Assembly (NCBI GenBank): GCA_036346355.1 | Contig: CM070584.1 | Coordinates: 52,783,097-52,847,096, forward strand | Direction of reading: 5' to 3' | Source of the DNA: Rhipidocladum racemiflorum | Taxonomy: Eukaryota; Streptophyta; Magnoliopsida; Poales; Poaceae | Length of the DNA stretch: 64,000 nt | Part shown: positions 10,968-22,300 of the stretch, piece by piece | How positions within the stretch are numbered: position 1 is the stretch's first letter | How the letters are laid out: each line of letters opens with the position of its first letter | Position numbers and translations under genes: made by a program | Notes under the pieces: generated by a model | The model's input: only the letters and a program-made list of their open reading frames with translations | Database searches by the model: none | What the model was told of the DNA's origin: nothing

Positions 10968-11717
10968 TCACTCGGCACGGTTGTTGAACGAATCTGACTT
11001 CTGCAGCCTGAACTGCGCATAGAACTTTGCAATGAACTCCTCGGCCTGCATGTCGATCGCATGGGGGCAGCCACCGTCACCACCCTCCTCCTCCTCGTCC
11101 TCCTCGTGGCCGTTGTCTAGCTGATGCAGGTCCTGTGCGGACGCGTAGCGGCTGGTCATGCCCTCGGACCTCGCCGGCGACGGTGGCGGGAGGAGGACGT
11201 CGTGGTACACGTCATGCCCCAGCGGCGGAGGCGGCGGGTAGTACTCCAGCTGGCCGTGGAGGCGGAGCGGGCGCATGCCGTCGACGAGGTTCTTCCACGT
11301 CGCGTCGTTGGACGCCGCCGCGGCCGCCGGCTTGTCACCTGCCTTCCTCTGGTCGCTCACGGCATCCCTCTTCTTCATGCTGCCTTTCCGGCTGAAGGAC
11401 ACGAACACCGCCCTGAAAAGGCCGAACGCGCCGCGCTTCTTGGCTTTCCGGCGGTCATCAGAGGAAGCGCGCCTGGAGATGGGGGCGTTGTTGGGCTCCA
11501 TCTTGTCGTCGCCATCGGTAGATCCCATGCCGATCATCTCCTGCTTGTTTTGGACAGTGGTGATCGTGGTAGCCTCGTTTGTGGCTGCAGCTCCATGGTC
11601 ATGTCGCTCCTCCTCCTCTATGCTTACGCTAGTGATCACATTGTTGGTGGCGATGGCGCTGCCGCCATTGTTGCCGGACACCGTTGTGGTGACAGGGAAA
11701 ACCTGTTCTACCTCCAT
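10968..11717 (-). CDS. DUF761 domain protein (cotton-fibre-expressed type)
   Basis: A single-exon frame of 249 codons starts MEVEQVFPV. The C-terminus ends with the DUF761 signature AEEFIAKFYAQFRLQKSDSF. A W-K-N-L-V-DGMRPLRL motif at about residues 157-170 is also typical of this plant family. Between them are an acidic run (HEEDEEEEGGDGG), a proline run (PPPPP) and basic clusters (RRKAKKR) that could act in nuclear targeting. The function of the family is poorly known; members are small and often stress- or fibre-expressed. The longer open frame back to 11864 is not used here, because a TATA box at 11814-11820 lies between 11864 and 11717, about 95 bases before the chosen ATG. Confidence 0.82.
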   Translation of the reverse strand: MEVEQVFPVTTTVSGNNGGSAIATNNVITSVSIEEEERHDHGAAATNEATTITTVQNKQEMIGMGSTDGDDKMEPNNAPISRRASSDDRRKAKKRGAFGLFRAVFVSFSRKGSMKKRDAVSDQRKAGDKPAAAAASNDATWKNLVDGMRPLRLHGQLEYYPPPPPLGHDVYHDVLLPPPSPARSEGMTSRYASAQDLHQLDNGHEEDEEEEGGDGGCPHAIDMQAEEFIAKFYAQFRLQKSDSFNNRAE

Positions 11718-11813
11718 GAGAGGAAAGAACCGGGATAGGGGGAAGGCTCGCGCGCGGCCTTTGACGGCCAAGGCTCGATCTCCTCCACAGCAATAGGGTT
11801 GCAGAGGAAGGGG

Positions 11814-11820
11814 ATTTATA
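11814..11820 (-). promoter_or_regulatory. TATA box of the DUF761 gene
   Basis: TATAAAT on the minus strand, about 95 bases upstream of the chosen ATG. This leaves a leader of about 65 bases and decides the start codon. Confidence 0.7.
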
Positions 11821-11864
11821 GACGGCATAGGTTGGTACGTACGTAGCTGAAGTGTAGCTCGCAC

Positions 11865-13320
11865 AGGTTATTTTTAGCCATTTTTGTGGTCGGCGACATC
11901 TGTCTGGGCGGGAGAATTTCGCGGTGCATTTCGAATGGTTCTCCATGGCTCTGATCTGTCACAGAGGCTTCACCTCTGGTATCATATGCTTCACGAGATG
12001 CCAAGGGTCGATCTCTTCTCTGCGCATCAACTTGTTTGGGAGTTGGGACATGGAGGCCAGAATGCCAGGTGTTCAAGCGTTGTGGTCATTTGTTGTGACC
12101 GTACAAAGTTTAGCGTTCATGCATGCACCCGCTATATAGCGTTCATGCCAGGTGTTGAGAGTGCTTCAGCCTGCAGAGGCGACGACAGCCCTGACTCCCG
12201 AAGCTTCTGCTCTGCTTGCAATGCACTCTGCCCGTTCTTTTTTAAGATGTCATTTTAGAATCCGTGAAATCAACATTTTAAAATTTTGACCGCTAATATA
12301 CACAAAAAGTATTTAGATTTATCATGTGGAAATGATATCTCTAGATTGGTCATCAAAAATAATTTCATGTTATAATATTGTTAATGTTTTTATTAGCGTA
12401 TAATTAGAAAAAATAATGATCAAATGTGCGTATTGGTGTACTCCGGCCCAACAAAGAACCCGGAATATCACTATTACACTTTCACTCTAACTTTAAACTA
12501 TTATTGCTAACAATTTCAGCACCGTCTCCCTAATGTAAAATCCTAGAATAAGTTATCCTATGATAAAAATATTAGAATAACATAAATAAAGATAAATATT
12601 CTCACGTAACTTGGGACCTCACACCAAGAACGTTCTTAACGCTCAGGACAACACCTGAGAATGCTCGGCACCATGTGCATGGGAGAAATGACCATCAACA
12701 ATACTATTAATAAGCCATTACCATATACACATTCATAACACACCATTGCCATATGCACTAGTACTATCCATGATCCACGAAACTGTGGGCACCCGAAAGC
12801 GTGGATCGGATTCTCACTCGCGCGTTGGACTAGAAGTGACATCTATACTCCATTTAAGTTTATACTCACCATCCTTAATTAGTCCCGTGCACAGATATGA
12901 ATCAAATGGTCCTCATCTAAATAAATATGAACCATCTGATTTACATCGTACACACTTATGCAACCAAGAGAGTCCCGATCACTTTCCGAAAACCATACAG
13001 GGATTGAAGTCAACCATTCAGGCACAACACACACCGACCATCTCAGAACCTTTAGTACCGTCCACACCCACCAAGGGTTGTGCGTCGCAATAGTTAAGAA
13101 ACGACGGCCGCTCATGTTCATGCATCGATAATTGAGAATAATTCCGAGTATCCGGATATGTGTCTAGTGCTAGTTCCGAAGATCAATGCCTAGCACCCAT
13201 ATATCCCGCATTCGAGATGATTTCATCACATATACACAGATGTAAATGACATAAAAGTAGACTAAAAGCTATTACATCTACTTAATATTACATGTCCATG
13301 GCCGATCGGCCAAATATATC
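11865..13320. other. Intergenic, repeat-derived
   Basis: No gene is supported. The stretch 12240-12450 is AT-rich and MITE-like but without defined ends. Confidence 0.4.
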
Positions 13321-13324
13321 ACAT

Positions 13325-15050
13325 AAAGAGTAAAGAGCAGCGAAAATAAACACAAGTCCAAAAGCGGGACAACGATGTGCTATCCATAACCCATAGGCAA
13401 CCGACTGGGGAAAGACCCAGTTCATCCATCCAAGAAGTCGTTCGTCCCCGATTCATAGTAAGTATCGTCGGGAACACTTTCGTTACCTTCTTCTAAATAT
13501 TTTTAGATTGAGAAAATGGTAAGTACACGTATGTACTCACAAGACTTTAGTGTATGGAAGTAAATTTACACACATGGCTATTTCAATTGGAGAAAGCTTC
13601 TACACTAGGTTCAATTTCAGCGTGCAACATATTTTATTTGCGATAGAGTAATACGTAAAACAATTTCAGAATCGTAAAGAGTACTTTAGTAAGAAAGTAA
13701 TTAACCGTATATAAAGCATTTGTACAATAATTCATAACCAATCCAACAAGTATATTGCACCAACTCATCACCATACCATTAATCCAACTTTTCATACCAT
13801 TAATCCAACTCATCATATCAACATTTTTCAAAGTGTTTGCAAAACCAAAACAAAAAATATTATACTTGACATTATGTCCAAGCTGTTCTTGACCGTGAGT
13901 ACGTTTAATCAATTAGATTTAAATCTTTGCAGAGAGTGTACACTTTACCCACATGACACATCCAAGCAATCACATCAACCTTGCCACGTGGTACTCATCG
14001 TACCCGTTTTGCTGGACTGTGACGAAACCTTTCAAAAGGTTAAGGTCTACCCCTTGCACCAGTCCGGTAATGTGTGTTCCTTGCTATGGTGGTAGGGCTC
14101 ACTAGCCACCACATCGCCCTCCCCACAGCAGGGCATTCACCGTTGTATTGGCATACTCTGACCCCGATGCCTCGACAAGGGAGAACCTAAAACAACACCA
14201 TTTAATCGGAGTGTCCATACTACTTTAGCCTACCAAAGTGCAAGATTAAACCCCAACCAATTTACTAAGTTAAGGCTATCCCATATTAGCATATGTGGTT
14301 GCACAATTTGACTCAGTTGATAGCATCAAGTTCAGTCCTTAGGGTGACTCAGGCAAGATCTCCCTCTGTATACGAGCAAGTCCACACCTTGCCCAACCAG
14401 TTATCACATATACATCTCGCCCGTGTCCAAACCATAAGTTTTATTTCCATTTTTACCAAAATATTTGCAACCTTTAAAACATATCCAGTAAATCCAATAT
14501 TTTGATCAACTCGTAATCTCGTTCGACACTTCTATGGCATGGCTAAGCATGTGCAGTTATTATCCATTTAATACCCATTCAGTATTTCTTATAATGTCTA
14601 AACCAAGCTTAGGGTTCATCAAGATTCTCATGTCCATGTGATTAAGGAAATCTCACAAATTTCGGATATAGTTGCCAATTCCCACAATATAACAACTTTA
14701 TAGAAAATATGCGCGTGCATAATAGTTTGACAAAGCAAATTAGACAACGTAAATATATGGTATCAATATGGTCAAAGGAGGGTACTTGCCTGTTTGATCT
14801 TCGTCGAGGTTGTATTCGGGATTAAAGTCGGCGTCATTATCAACAGACTCCGAAACGTCGTCGTCTATGTGTTTGAACAACAAAAACCGCGAATAACAAC
14901 ATATCAAATAGGGCAAAAGAAATCAGATGCAAATACCAAATTAAAATTTGTCAAAAAGAACATGGTGATTTTGGAGTTTTCAAATAATTACTTGCATAAA
15001 GTTTCATTCGCACTTCGATTATGTGAGGCTCTTTTATGTTTATACTATTT
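13325..15050 (+). repeat. Dispersed non-coding repeat, copy 1
   Basis: This region shares an ordered set of motifs with 36880-39340. They are a GCAGCGAAAA leader, a GTAAGTACACGTATGTACTCAC block, GCAGAG followed by GTGTACACTTTACCCACATG, and a TTGCCTG/CTTGCC block followed by GTCGGCG. Sequence identity is moderate, so the copies are old. No protein domain is visible. It may be a non-autonomous retroelement or an internal segment of one; no termini were found. Confidence 0.55.
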
Positions 15051-15759
15051 TCTTTCTTCGATTTTAAGAAGTTAAATTTATGTATTTTAGTGTTTATAAC
15101 TTTGAATTCAAGAAGTTAAGATTGTTTGGATTAATAGAATTAAGACTTTAGTCAAGGTGTTGGTACGGTTAGCACTTAACCTTAACTATGTTTTGCACAA
15201 AAGTTAATTTACGTAGGTCGGGCTATAGGATGAAACTAGTGGCTATATCTACATGATTCCACTTTAACTAAAGGTTCCTTGGGTCTAACTATTCATGTAC
15301 TATGCTGTTCTATGACCAAAATACCCCTCATGAGACATAGATGTTTACGAGTACAAGCGAGAGACAATAGTATCTTTTCTAGACATAACTGTAATTCTTT
15401 AATTAATCTGTATATTGTGTAGCAGCACTGGTTAGGTATTCTCCTACACTTTTTTTCCCCTGCCGCTTCGGTTTGCCCTTCTTCTGATCTGGATCACCCT
15501 CGAATACCCACTGTGGTAAGCACTAAGCAACCTATCGTGCAATCCCTTGTAAAGTTATAAACGGAACCGCCAGTTGAGGCCGACCCGGGGAAAGGGTACG
15601 AGGAGGCCGTCCTAAATGTGAAGGCCTATGTATCAGTGCATGGCAAAGAAGACAAGAACGCCAAGTCGAGGCTCCAGCAGCACCATTTCACTCACTCCAC
15701 TAGCTAGTCCATCACTCCACTCCTCGCCCTCGGAGAGGGAAGCAAGCTAGGCGCTAGCC
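15051..15759. other. 5' flank of the 15.76-kb gene
   Basis: A likely promoter and leader region. The last 100 bases are rich in CACTCCACTAGC-type sequence, typical of grass 5' leaders. No clear TATA box was identified. Confidence 0.4.
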
Positions 15760-16365
15760 ATGGTCTTCGCTGACACAGCATCAAGGAAGCTCCTGAATGG
15801 GCTGCAGACAGCCGTCGCCGATGCCGGCGCCGGCATCAGCTTCCGCCTCAACGGCCTGTGGCCGCTCATCCGGCTCTTCTTCGCAAACCTCGTCGCCACG
15901 GTCGCCAGCGCGGTCCACGAGCCCGTCCTGCTTTTTGAGAAGCTCTGGGAGTGGCTCCAGACCTCCAACGCGCTCCCTGTCGTCCTAGGCCTCGCCGCGA
16001 TCCTCTGCCTCGTGGCCATGGTCTGCTTCTGCTTGCCGTTCTTGTGCGCCGCAGCCGTGGGGGTCGGACGGGCGCTCGTCTACGTCGTCTGCTTCTGTGG
16101 GCAGTGCTTGTACCTCGTCGCCGTGGGGGTCGGCAGGGTGCTCGCCTGCGTCCTCCCCAGCTGCGTGCAGTGCTGCGTCGACGTCACCATGAATGCCCCT
16201 GGCGCCGCTGGCACGGTGATATCGCGAGCTGCGTTCGTGGCGAACCCGCAGCTCTACTTCCAGATCCTCCGATTGGCCGGTGGCGTCGTGGCCTCTGCCG
16301 TCTTTTGCACGACCACCATCGCCTCGGTAGTCGCTGCGCCGGTCGCCGCCCTTTTCCGCGCCTAA
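15760..16365 (+). CDS. Small hydrophobic, cysteine-rich membrane protein, function unknown
   Basis: A single-exon frame of 201 codons with ATG in good context (GCTAGCCATGG). Codon use is strongly GC3-biased, as in many grass genes. Hydrophobic stretches lie at about residues 38-58, 71-98, 104-137 and 170-198, suggesting several membrane spans. The middle part holds many cysteines and an internal near-repeat, AVGVGRALVYVVCFCGQC and AVGVGRVLACVLPSCVQC, spaced about 24 residues apart. No known domain is recognised. An AATAAA overlaps the stop codon at 16364-16369. A CACTA element begins 210 bases downstream. Confidence 0.72.
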   Translation: MVFADTASRKLLNGLQTAVADAGAGISFRLNGLWPLIRLFFANLVATVASAVHEPVLLFEKLWEWLQTSNALPVVLGLAAILCLVAMVCFCLPFLCAAAVGVGRALVYVVCFCGQCLYLVAVGVGRVLACVLPSCVQCCVDVTMNAPGAAGTVISRAAFVANPQLYFQILRLAGGVVASAVFCTTTIASVVAAPVAALFRA

Positions 16366-16574
16366 TAAAGCCAACACATGTCCTCGGCACTAGCTTCCTG
16401 CGCTACGTTTTACTACTGCTTTCTCTACTGTATGTGTCGCGCTCGCGTATGATTTCTACATCTTATTTGCATGTGTTGATGTACGTATACGCATCATCTA
16501 ACACTAGCGCAGTACGTAGCGCCAGTATTAAAAATCGAAGTATTCACGGATGCGTTCGTCAACACTCTTGTGTA

Positions 16575-16885
16575 CACTACTACAGAACCGGCTACTACAA
16601 GCGGGTCGTAACCCCTTTCAGAAGCGGTTTTATAACCGCTTCTAAGCAACCGTGTGTGATACCCGCCCGGTATCACAAGCGGTTGCACAAACCGCTTGTG
16701 TTGTGGCAGCAGAAGCGGTTGGAAAGGTGTCCAGGAAGGCCAGTAGAGCCGCCACATGGGGGCCTCCACAAGCGGTTCGTGTTACGAACCGCCAGAACAA
16801 AGACACTCGAAGCGGTTGGAGTTACCAACCGCTTGTGGAGAGCAAGCACTCGAAGCGGTTGGAGTCACCAACCGCTTGTGAAGAG
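16575..16885. repeat. CACTA-1 subterminal repeat array, left end
   Basis: At least six AAGCGGTT or AACCGCTT motifs, many arranged as short hairpins (for example GAAGCGGTTGGAGTCACCAA followed by CCGCTTGTG). In this class such motifs are the transposase-binding sites. Confidence 0.9.
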
Positions 16886-17589
16886 ATTTTTCAATTATAT
16901 GTATTATAGAATATGTTCTTTCAAGTGTTTTTGTATATCGCTTTTGACCATAAAATGAAATATGAGTGTAGGAGTTTTACGTGCAATTAAATATATATTA
17001 CATATGCTCACTCATACACATGTTCACAAGCTAGCTCAGTAAAAACCCGCTATCGACGTTTACAAGTTTGAATGATTAAAAAATGATTATCGAACTCGCT
17101 TCTTCTTGCATGCGTCGATCAAGTTCTTGGTCGACGCCGATGTCGTCATCAGTTCATTGTGTTCAACGATGGACCAAGCCTTACGTGGAACTCGCCATTT
17201 GGAGATAGAACCTCGCCGACAATGAAGCCGATGAGTTGTTCTTGCGGCGCTGCGACTCGGTGAGGCGGAGCACGCTAACATGCTCATCGATGTTGATGAC
17301 AATTGATTAAGCGGGAAGTATATAAATATCCGATCACATACGATTACTTAAAATGTAAGTGGTAGCTAACAAATTGACATGCATATACGAACCTTGGCAT
17401 AATGTTCCAGCGCATCGGCATGAATAAAACTTTGAATATAGTGGAACACGTAGTAGCCACATAAGTTGTTTCCACCGTTTGGCGTTTAACCTTGACAGGA
17501 GAAATTTCATAATATCGGATGAAGAACTGATATGGTGCATTTATATTAATAATTGTTTTTGTAGTACGTACCTGAGTGCTCACTATGAC

Positions 17590-18353
17590 TTCGAATTCTT
17601 TCTTGAATTCTCCTTTATGCTTCTTCTGGAACTTTGCAAATGTCTTGTTGAGGATGTCAATGAACCATTGGTATTTGCTGATTGGATTCCTTCTTGAGTC
17701 ATGAACTATAATCCTGCTGTTGTCAAGCTCGATGACTAGAAGGATCCAAAGTGAAACCTATTCGTATATTCCAAGAAGCGCGTAAGCGACTAGTCGTACT
17801 ATCAATGGCTTAAGAAATACAAGAACAAGAGGTTTGTGAGAACACGTACATGAAGTTGAAGGGCGAAGTATATGCGGTTTGTAGTCTTTGTTTCAAGAAT
17901 GCACGCAAAATGTATGCCTCAATGCCGGTCTTTGCTTTCGAATGACCAGATTTTCTCGTTGACAACCTCTGGGTCGATGAAACCAACGCTCTGTATGCCC
18001 ACTCTTCTACATCGTTGTATCTCCATTCTACATAAGAAGGGATAACTAAGTTAATTAGATTTTCGATTTTGTGGTACGAGAGGAAGCAAACGGTAAACTT
18101 AGAAGATCAATACTTACAGACACCAAAGAAGACATGAAGGACACGTCGATGGCGTCTGCTTGGTACACATGGTACAAGTCCTCGAATTGCAGCCATATTT
18201 CGTCTGCCTCTCCGCGAAGAAATGCGTATCTTGAGCAATGAGGTGGAACATTTTCTCTCCTTTAGATGCCCTTTCCATATAACATTCATGCATTTGACGC
18301 ATCTTGGTTGGGAGATCTTTTATATCTTTTGGATCAATTAGCGGTTTGCCCAA
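17590..18353 (-). pseudogene. CACTA-1 Ulp1-protease-like gene, 3' exons, frameshifted
   Basis: Minus-strand fragments read LPTKMRQMHECYME (near 18300), then in another frame LQFEDLYHVYQADAIDVSFM (near 18150), then VGFIDPEVVNEKIWSFES (near 17960), then LWILLVIELDNSRIIVHDSR (near 17740). This order is typical of the C48/Ulp1-like protein encoded by many plant CACTA elements. The reading frame shifts near 18215 and near 17930. At the expected catalytic His-Trp the sequence reads Leu-Trp. It is therefore a decayed gene. Splice sites are plausible (GTAAG near 18114, GTACGT near 17570). Confidence 0.6.
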
Positions 18354-18595
18354 CTCATACTTCCATCTGATTGGTGCCGGTGGAAGATCCTGGTCTATTG
18401 ATTCGATCCTGCCTCCTTCAAGAAATCCTGGATCCTCAATTGCTCAAAGACTCTGCTCATCTTCCACTTTCTTCTTCTTCTTTGCCGACGAAGCCCGTGT
18501 ATTTTTCCTTGTAGCCTTTCTTATTGTCCTTTCGTAGTCGGTCGTCACAGCGGTGGCGCCGTTCCGCATGACTGAAAGTGCTTCACAATTTTTAT

Positions 18596-19400
18596 CTATT
18601 TTAACGTTGGCGCGGCCGTTGGCGCAAGCTGCTTGGCCACATCCGTCTTCACGGTAATTGATAGCTCCTCATGATCGAGATCATATGGCCTCTTTGGCGT
18701 TCCTTCAATATTCTCTGTCAGTCGGATGCCGACTTCGTGGGAGGAGGTGCCATTGCGGGATCCCTCCTTCGAAGGGAGCTTCTTCCTCGGCGGAGATCTT
18801 TGGAGCGGGAGGTGCCGGAGCATCGATCTTTGGAGCGGGAGGTGGAGGAGGCGTGTCTGGACCACCGGAGAAGCTTTGCGTGCAGCGACATTGGAGGAGT
18901 CGTGGGTTGTCGATGTGGAGGAGGCGTGCTTGATGTCGCAATCGCTCAAGCTGCGGGGCCTCTACTGTTGATGTGACCTCCACACCATCCGGAAATATGA
19001 TGTACTTTTGGCGCCAGAGGATGAATGTGCCGTGGAGGGTCTGTCCAAGCTTGGTCATGTCGCCGCCCAGCAATCTCGAGCAAGAGATCTTGAAGCCCCC
19101 ACCACCTCTTCCACCGTGACCTTAGAGTATCGGAGGGTATCGATTGAAGTGGAACGCCTGGCCCGCCTCCACCGGATAAGCCATGCCATAAGCCACCTTG
19201 TAGGACAGGTTACGCATATCAATGTGTATCTCGAACTGGCGGCGAACATTGATACTGTCCACGGGATAACGGACATGCGGGTCATCCGCTTCAGGGCCAC
19301 GGCGACGCCAAGAATCGCTCTTTGGCGCTCGGATCGATCACGGTGTCGGCGCCCCTTGAACACTACCTCCTGGGCGATATTGGGTTAATGCTTGAGACAC
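18596..19400 (-). pseudogene. CACTA-1 second-gene middle region, multiply frameshifted
   Basis: Pieces in different minus-strand frames recall the middle domain of CACTA second-gene proteins: DMRNLSYKVAYGMAYPVEAG near 19200, RYSKVTVEEVVG near 19110, and TFILWRQKYIIFPDG near 19000. A proline-rich low-complexity stretch (PDTPPPPPAPKIDAPAPPAP) follows near 18830. At least two frame changes separate these pieces. Confidence 0.6.
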
Positions 19401-19462
19401 TTGTTGCGCGATCAAATCAGGGATGGAAGCCTTTGTAGCTCTAAGCTCGTCCTCCAAACGGC

Positions 19463-20370
19463 TCACTCTACCCCGATCTCTCCTCTTGCTTCATCCGGCT
19501 CCTGTGAATCGCTATGCGTCTTTGGCAAATCCGTGCCTCCACGGTATCTTTCCGAATCCTCGTGTCCGTCCCGGTGCTCGTGGTTTTGAAGGGCATATGT
19601 TAGCTCGTCATTCTCCTCGTCCGTCATGAAGGACCCTGACCGAGATTGATCGATGGCTTGTACAATCCTTTGACCAACTTCTTGGACTGTCGGTGCCATC
19701 ACCAAGCTACCGTCATCTGCAAGTTGGCCCCCGTGAGCCAAGAACCAGTTACGCAGGCGGGGCTCCCAATCCTCAGTTTCAGGTACAATCTCCTGCTGCC
19801 GAAGTTCCTCTTCCCGCTTGTCCCATTTCTTCGCAGCCTTAATGTAACCACCGGTGCCGAGATGGTGGTGGTATTTTTTCTTCTGGGCATTCACCTTGTT
19901 TTTCTCTCTCGCGGCCTGTCCTGCATCGGATAGCTTGAATTCCTCGAAAGCCTCCCAATGATCTGCCAGCTTAGGAAATTGATTGAAGTCTGGCCTTTCT
20001 CCTCTGTCGATGTACTTGCGGGTGAGGGACGACTTCCACTGCTGAAAGGAAGTTGCCATCTTCTTCAAAGCCCATCCCTTGGCCTTCTGTTCGTACCCAT
20101 CTGGAAAAGTGAAAGTTTCCTTCATATCATTCCAGAGCAATTCCTTGGTAGCTGCAGGGACTTCGGTCCATTTCTGGATGCTGATTGGGACGTGATCCCT
20201 CACGTGGTAGCCGCAAGCATTGTTGAAAGGGCCAATTGCTGGCGATGGGGCTACCAGACTCCCGTCGTTGCCGACCTCGGTTATCACATACTTGGTGAAG
20301 GCTTCTTGTTAGGTCCTCGGTTAATTCCGGACTGGGTGGCCGATGATGTACCAGGCTGGATACACAAACA
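19463..20370 (-). CDS. Ptta/En-Spm transposase-like protein (CACTA-1 second gene, 5' part)
   Basis: An open frame of about 275 codons contains the block characteristic of the plant Ptta/En/Spm family. Its features are VPISIQKWTEVPAATKELLW, FTFPDGYEQKAKGWALKKMA, an FQQWKSSLTRKYID basic segment, WEAFEEFKLSDAGQAAREKN with NKVNAQ, and a downstream acidic coiled-coil-like tail. In the family this is a DNA-binding accessory protein that recognises subterminal repeats. Coding continues upstream of 20287 but needs a frame change near 20300. Downstream it runs into the frameshifted region, so the full protein is unlikely to be made. Confidence 0.8.
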
Positions 20371-20623
20371 CATGTTACAATAATTAACATGTTTACGGTG
20401 ATTTCATAATGGTTAAGAGTATACCTCGCTGTTGCCGGCAGTATCCTCGCCAAGATGCAGTGTTAACAGCCTCATTGGCGGCACCGGTGTTATGACCTCA
20501 TCGGCAATGCCGGTGTTAATGACCTCATCCAGGCCTAAGATGGTACCCAGCGCAATTGTCTCAAACATCAAATTTTCCTCATTGTCGAAATCCGGTCACC
20601 ACGCCTTGGTGTCGCCATCTAAA

Positions 20624-20979
20624 GTGGGCATGTAATCATATATAAAATACTTATATATTCTCAAACATATATACAACATAAATGTGGGATGAAATCATAT
20701 ATAGAATACTTATATATTGTCAAACACACATACAACATAAATGTGGGATGAAATCATATATAGAATACTTATATATTGTCAAACACACATACAACATAAA
20801 TGTGGGATGAAATCATATATAGAATACTTATATATTGTCAAACACACATACAACATAAATATGGGATGAAATCATATATAGAATACTTATATATTGTCAA
20901 ACACACATACAACATAAATGTGGGATGAAATCATATATAGAATACTTATATATTGTCAAACAAACATACAACATAAATA
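20624..20979. repeat. 59-bp minisatellite, about six copies
   Basis: The unit contains GTGGGATGAAATCATATATA, GAATACTTATATATTGTCAA and ACACACATACAACATAAAT, with starts at about 20684, 20743, 20802, 20861 and 20920 and a diverged first copy at about 20624. Units 2-6 are almost identical. It lies upstream of the Ptta-like gene inside CACTA-1. Confidence 0.95.
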
Positions 20980-21145
20980 AGTTTCATGATATTCCATGTA
21001 TAAGTTTCATTAGGTTTCATAGATAAGTTTCATTAGATTTCACGGATAAGTTTCATGATGTTTCGCAGATAAATTTCATTAGGTTTAATGGATAAGTTTC
21101 ATGATATTTCACATATAAGTTTCATTATGCCTCACGGATAAGTTC
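20980..21145. repeat. Short AAGTTTCAT-type tandem array
   Basis: Imperfect units of about 24 bases around ATAAGTTTCATTAGGTTTCA repeat seven or so times. The array directly follows the 59-bp minisatellite. Confidence 0.85.
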
Positions 21146-21639
21146 CGTGATATTATCCGTGAATATCATCAAAGGTGAATGGATGGTGACACAACCTATA
21201 TGACATTATTTTAGACAAGAACGGCATATCGTTCTTTAGTTTTTTCCTACAATATATATACAATAGTTACAACAGAGAGAGCATGAAAACTCCAACATAC
21301 AACATAAATGTGGCCATGAAAACTTATATACAATATATATACAACAAAAATGTACTACAACATCAACAGATCAACAAAATTTCTTGTGAGCATTTCACCG
21401 AACACCTTGCGGGCATCAATACAGACAGAGCAGGAGGGGGCATTTCGCCAGCTACCTAGGTCCTCCGGGGTGGATGGCCTGGGGGGCGTCGGCGCGGTGG
21501 CTGGGAGGCGTCGGCGCGGTGGCTGGGGGCCGTCGGCGTGGTGGCGGTCGACGGAGCTGGCTCTGGCGCGCGCGGGACTTAGAAAATTTGAAGGTGCGGG
21601 AGCCTTCGGGACTTCAAAATTTAAAGGTTACCCCACTTC

Positions 21640-21870
21640 TACAAGCGGTTCGTAACACCAACCGCTTGTAGAGGTACTTCTACAAGCGGTTCGTAATACC
21701 AACCGCTTGTAGAGGACCCCGACTGCAAGTAGCCTACCAGCTCACCCATTTCTACAAGCGGTTGGTCTTGCGAACCGCTTGTAGTGGTACTTGTACAAGC
21801 GGTTGGTACTAAGAACCGCTTGTAGTAGCCCCACTACAAGCGGTTGGTACTAAGAACCGCTTGTAGTGGG
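21640..21870. repeat. Internal array of CACTA-end-like hairpins
   Basis: At least five ACAAGCGGTT...AACCGCTTGT pairs, the same motif as the two subterminal arrays, sit in the middle of the element between its two genes. The last reads CACTACAAGCGGTTGGTACT and then AAGAACCGCTTGTAGTG (21833-21869), a hairpin that begins CACTAC and ends GTAGTG like the element tips. A GC-rich leader-like stretch (21430-21610) lies next to it on the side of the Ptta gene. Confidence 0.85.
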
Positions 21871-21892
21871 GTTTAAAAAAGAAAGGCCGGCG

Positions 21893-21958
21893 CGAGTGGG
21901 GCTCGAACACGCAACCTTGGGCACAAGCTCGCACTCAAGCGCCGCGCTAGCCAAGGGG
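21893..21958 (-). other. tRNA-like fragment
   Basis: On the minus strand GGCTAGCGCGGCGC and, about 25 bases later, GTGTTCGAGCCCC resemble a D-arm and a T-arm (box B). The anticodon stem does not pair properly and no acceptor stem was confirmed. It is probably a decayed tRNA-derived sequence rather than a gene. Confidence 0.3.
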
Positions 21959-22300
21959 AGATGAGATTTCTTGTTAACCTTAGAAGGCACTGCATTGTTT
22001 TAAGTATACAATAATTTTTTTAAAAGTGCTTGTATTTCTTTTTTTTTCCTTTCTTTTTTTAAGTGTTTGTATTTCTTTTTTTAAAAGTGTTTGTATTCGA
22101 TGGTTTTATTTTTTTTAAGTGTTTGTATGCGATTTTTATGTTTTTTTGAAGTGTTTCTATTTTATTGTTTCATTTTTTTAAAACATCATATGTACAAGCA
22201 ATGTTAAACATCAACATATCAACATGATCATATGGAATAATGTACAAGGAATGTTTCTCCACCATAATGTATACAAGTAGTACATCTTAAGTCTTCGTCT

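Noticed and set aside
11124..11796. Long plus-strand frames opposite the DUF761 gene
   Set aside because: They are shadows of a GC-rich exon with no domains of their own.
11718..11864. N-terminal extension of the DUF761 gene
   Set aside because: The upstream ATG lies before the TATA box at 11814-11820, and the extension lacks family features.
15951..16958. 335-codon plus-strand frame overlapping the 15.76-kb gene
   Set aside because: It overlaps the better gene in another frame, is Arg-rich and runs into the CACTA terminal array.
20624..20979. CRISPR-like array
   Set aside because: Units are contiguous 59-bp tandem repeats without unique spacers, inside a plant transposon.
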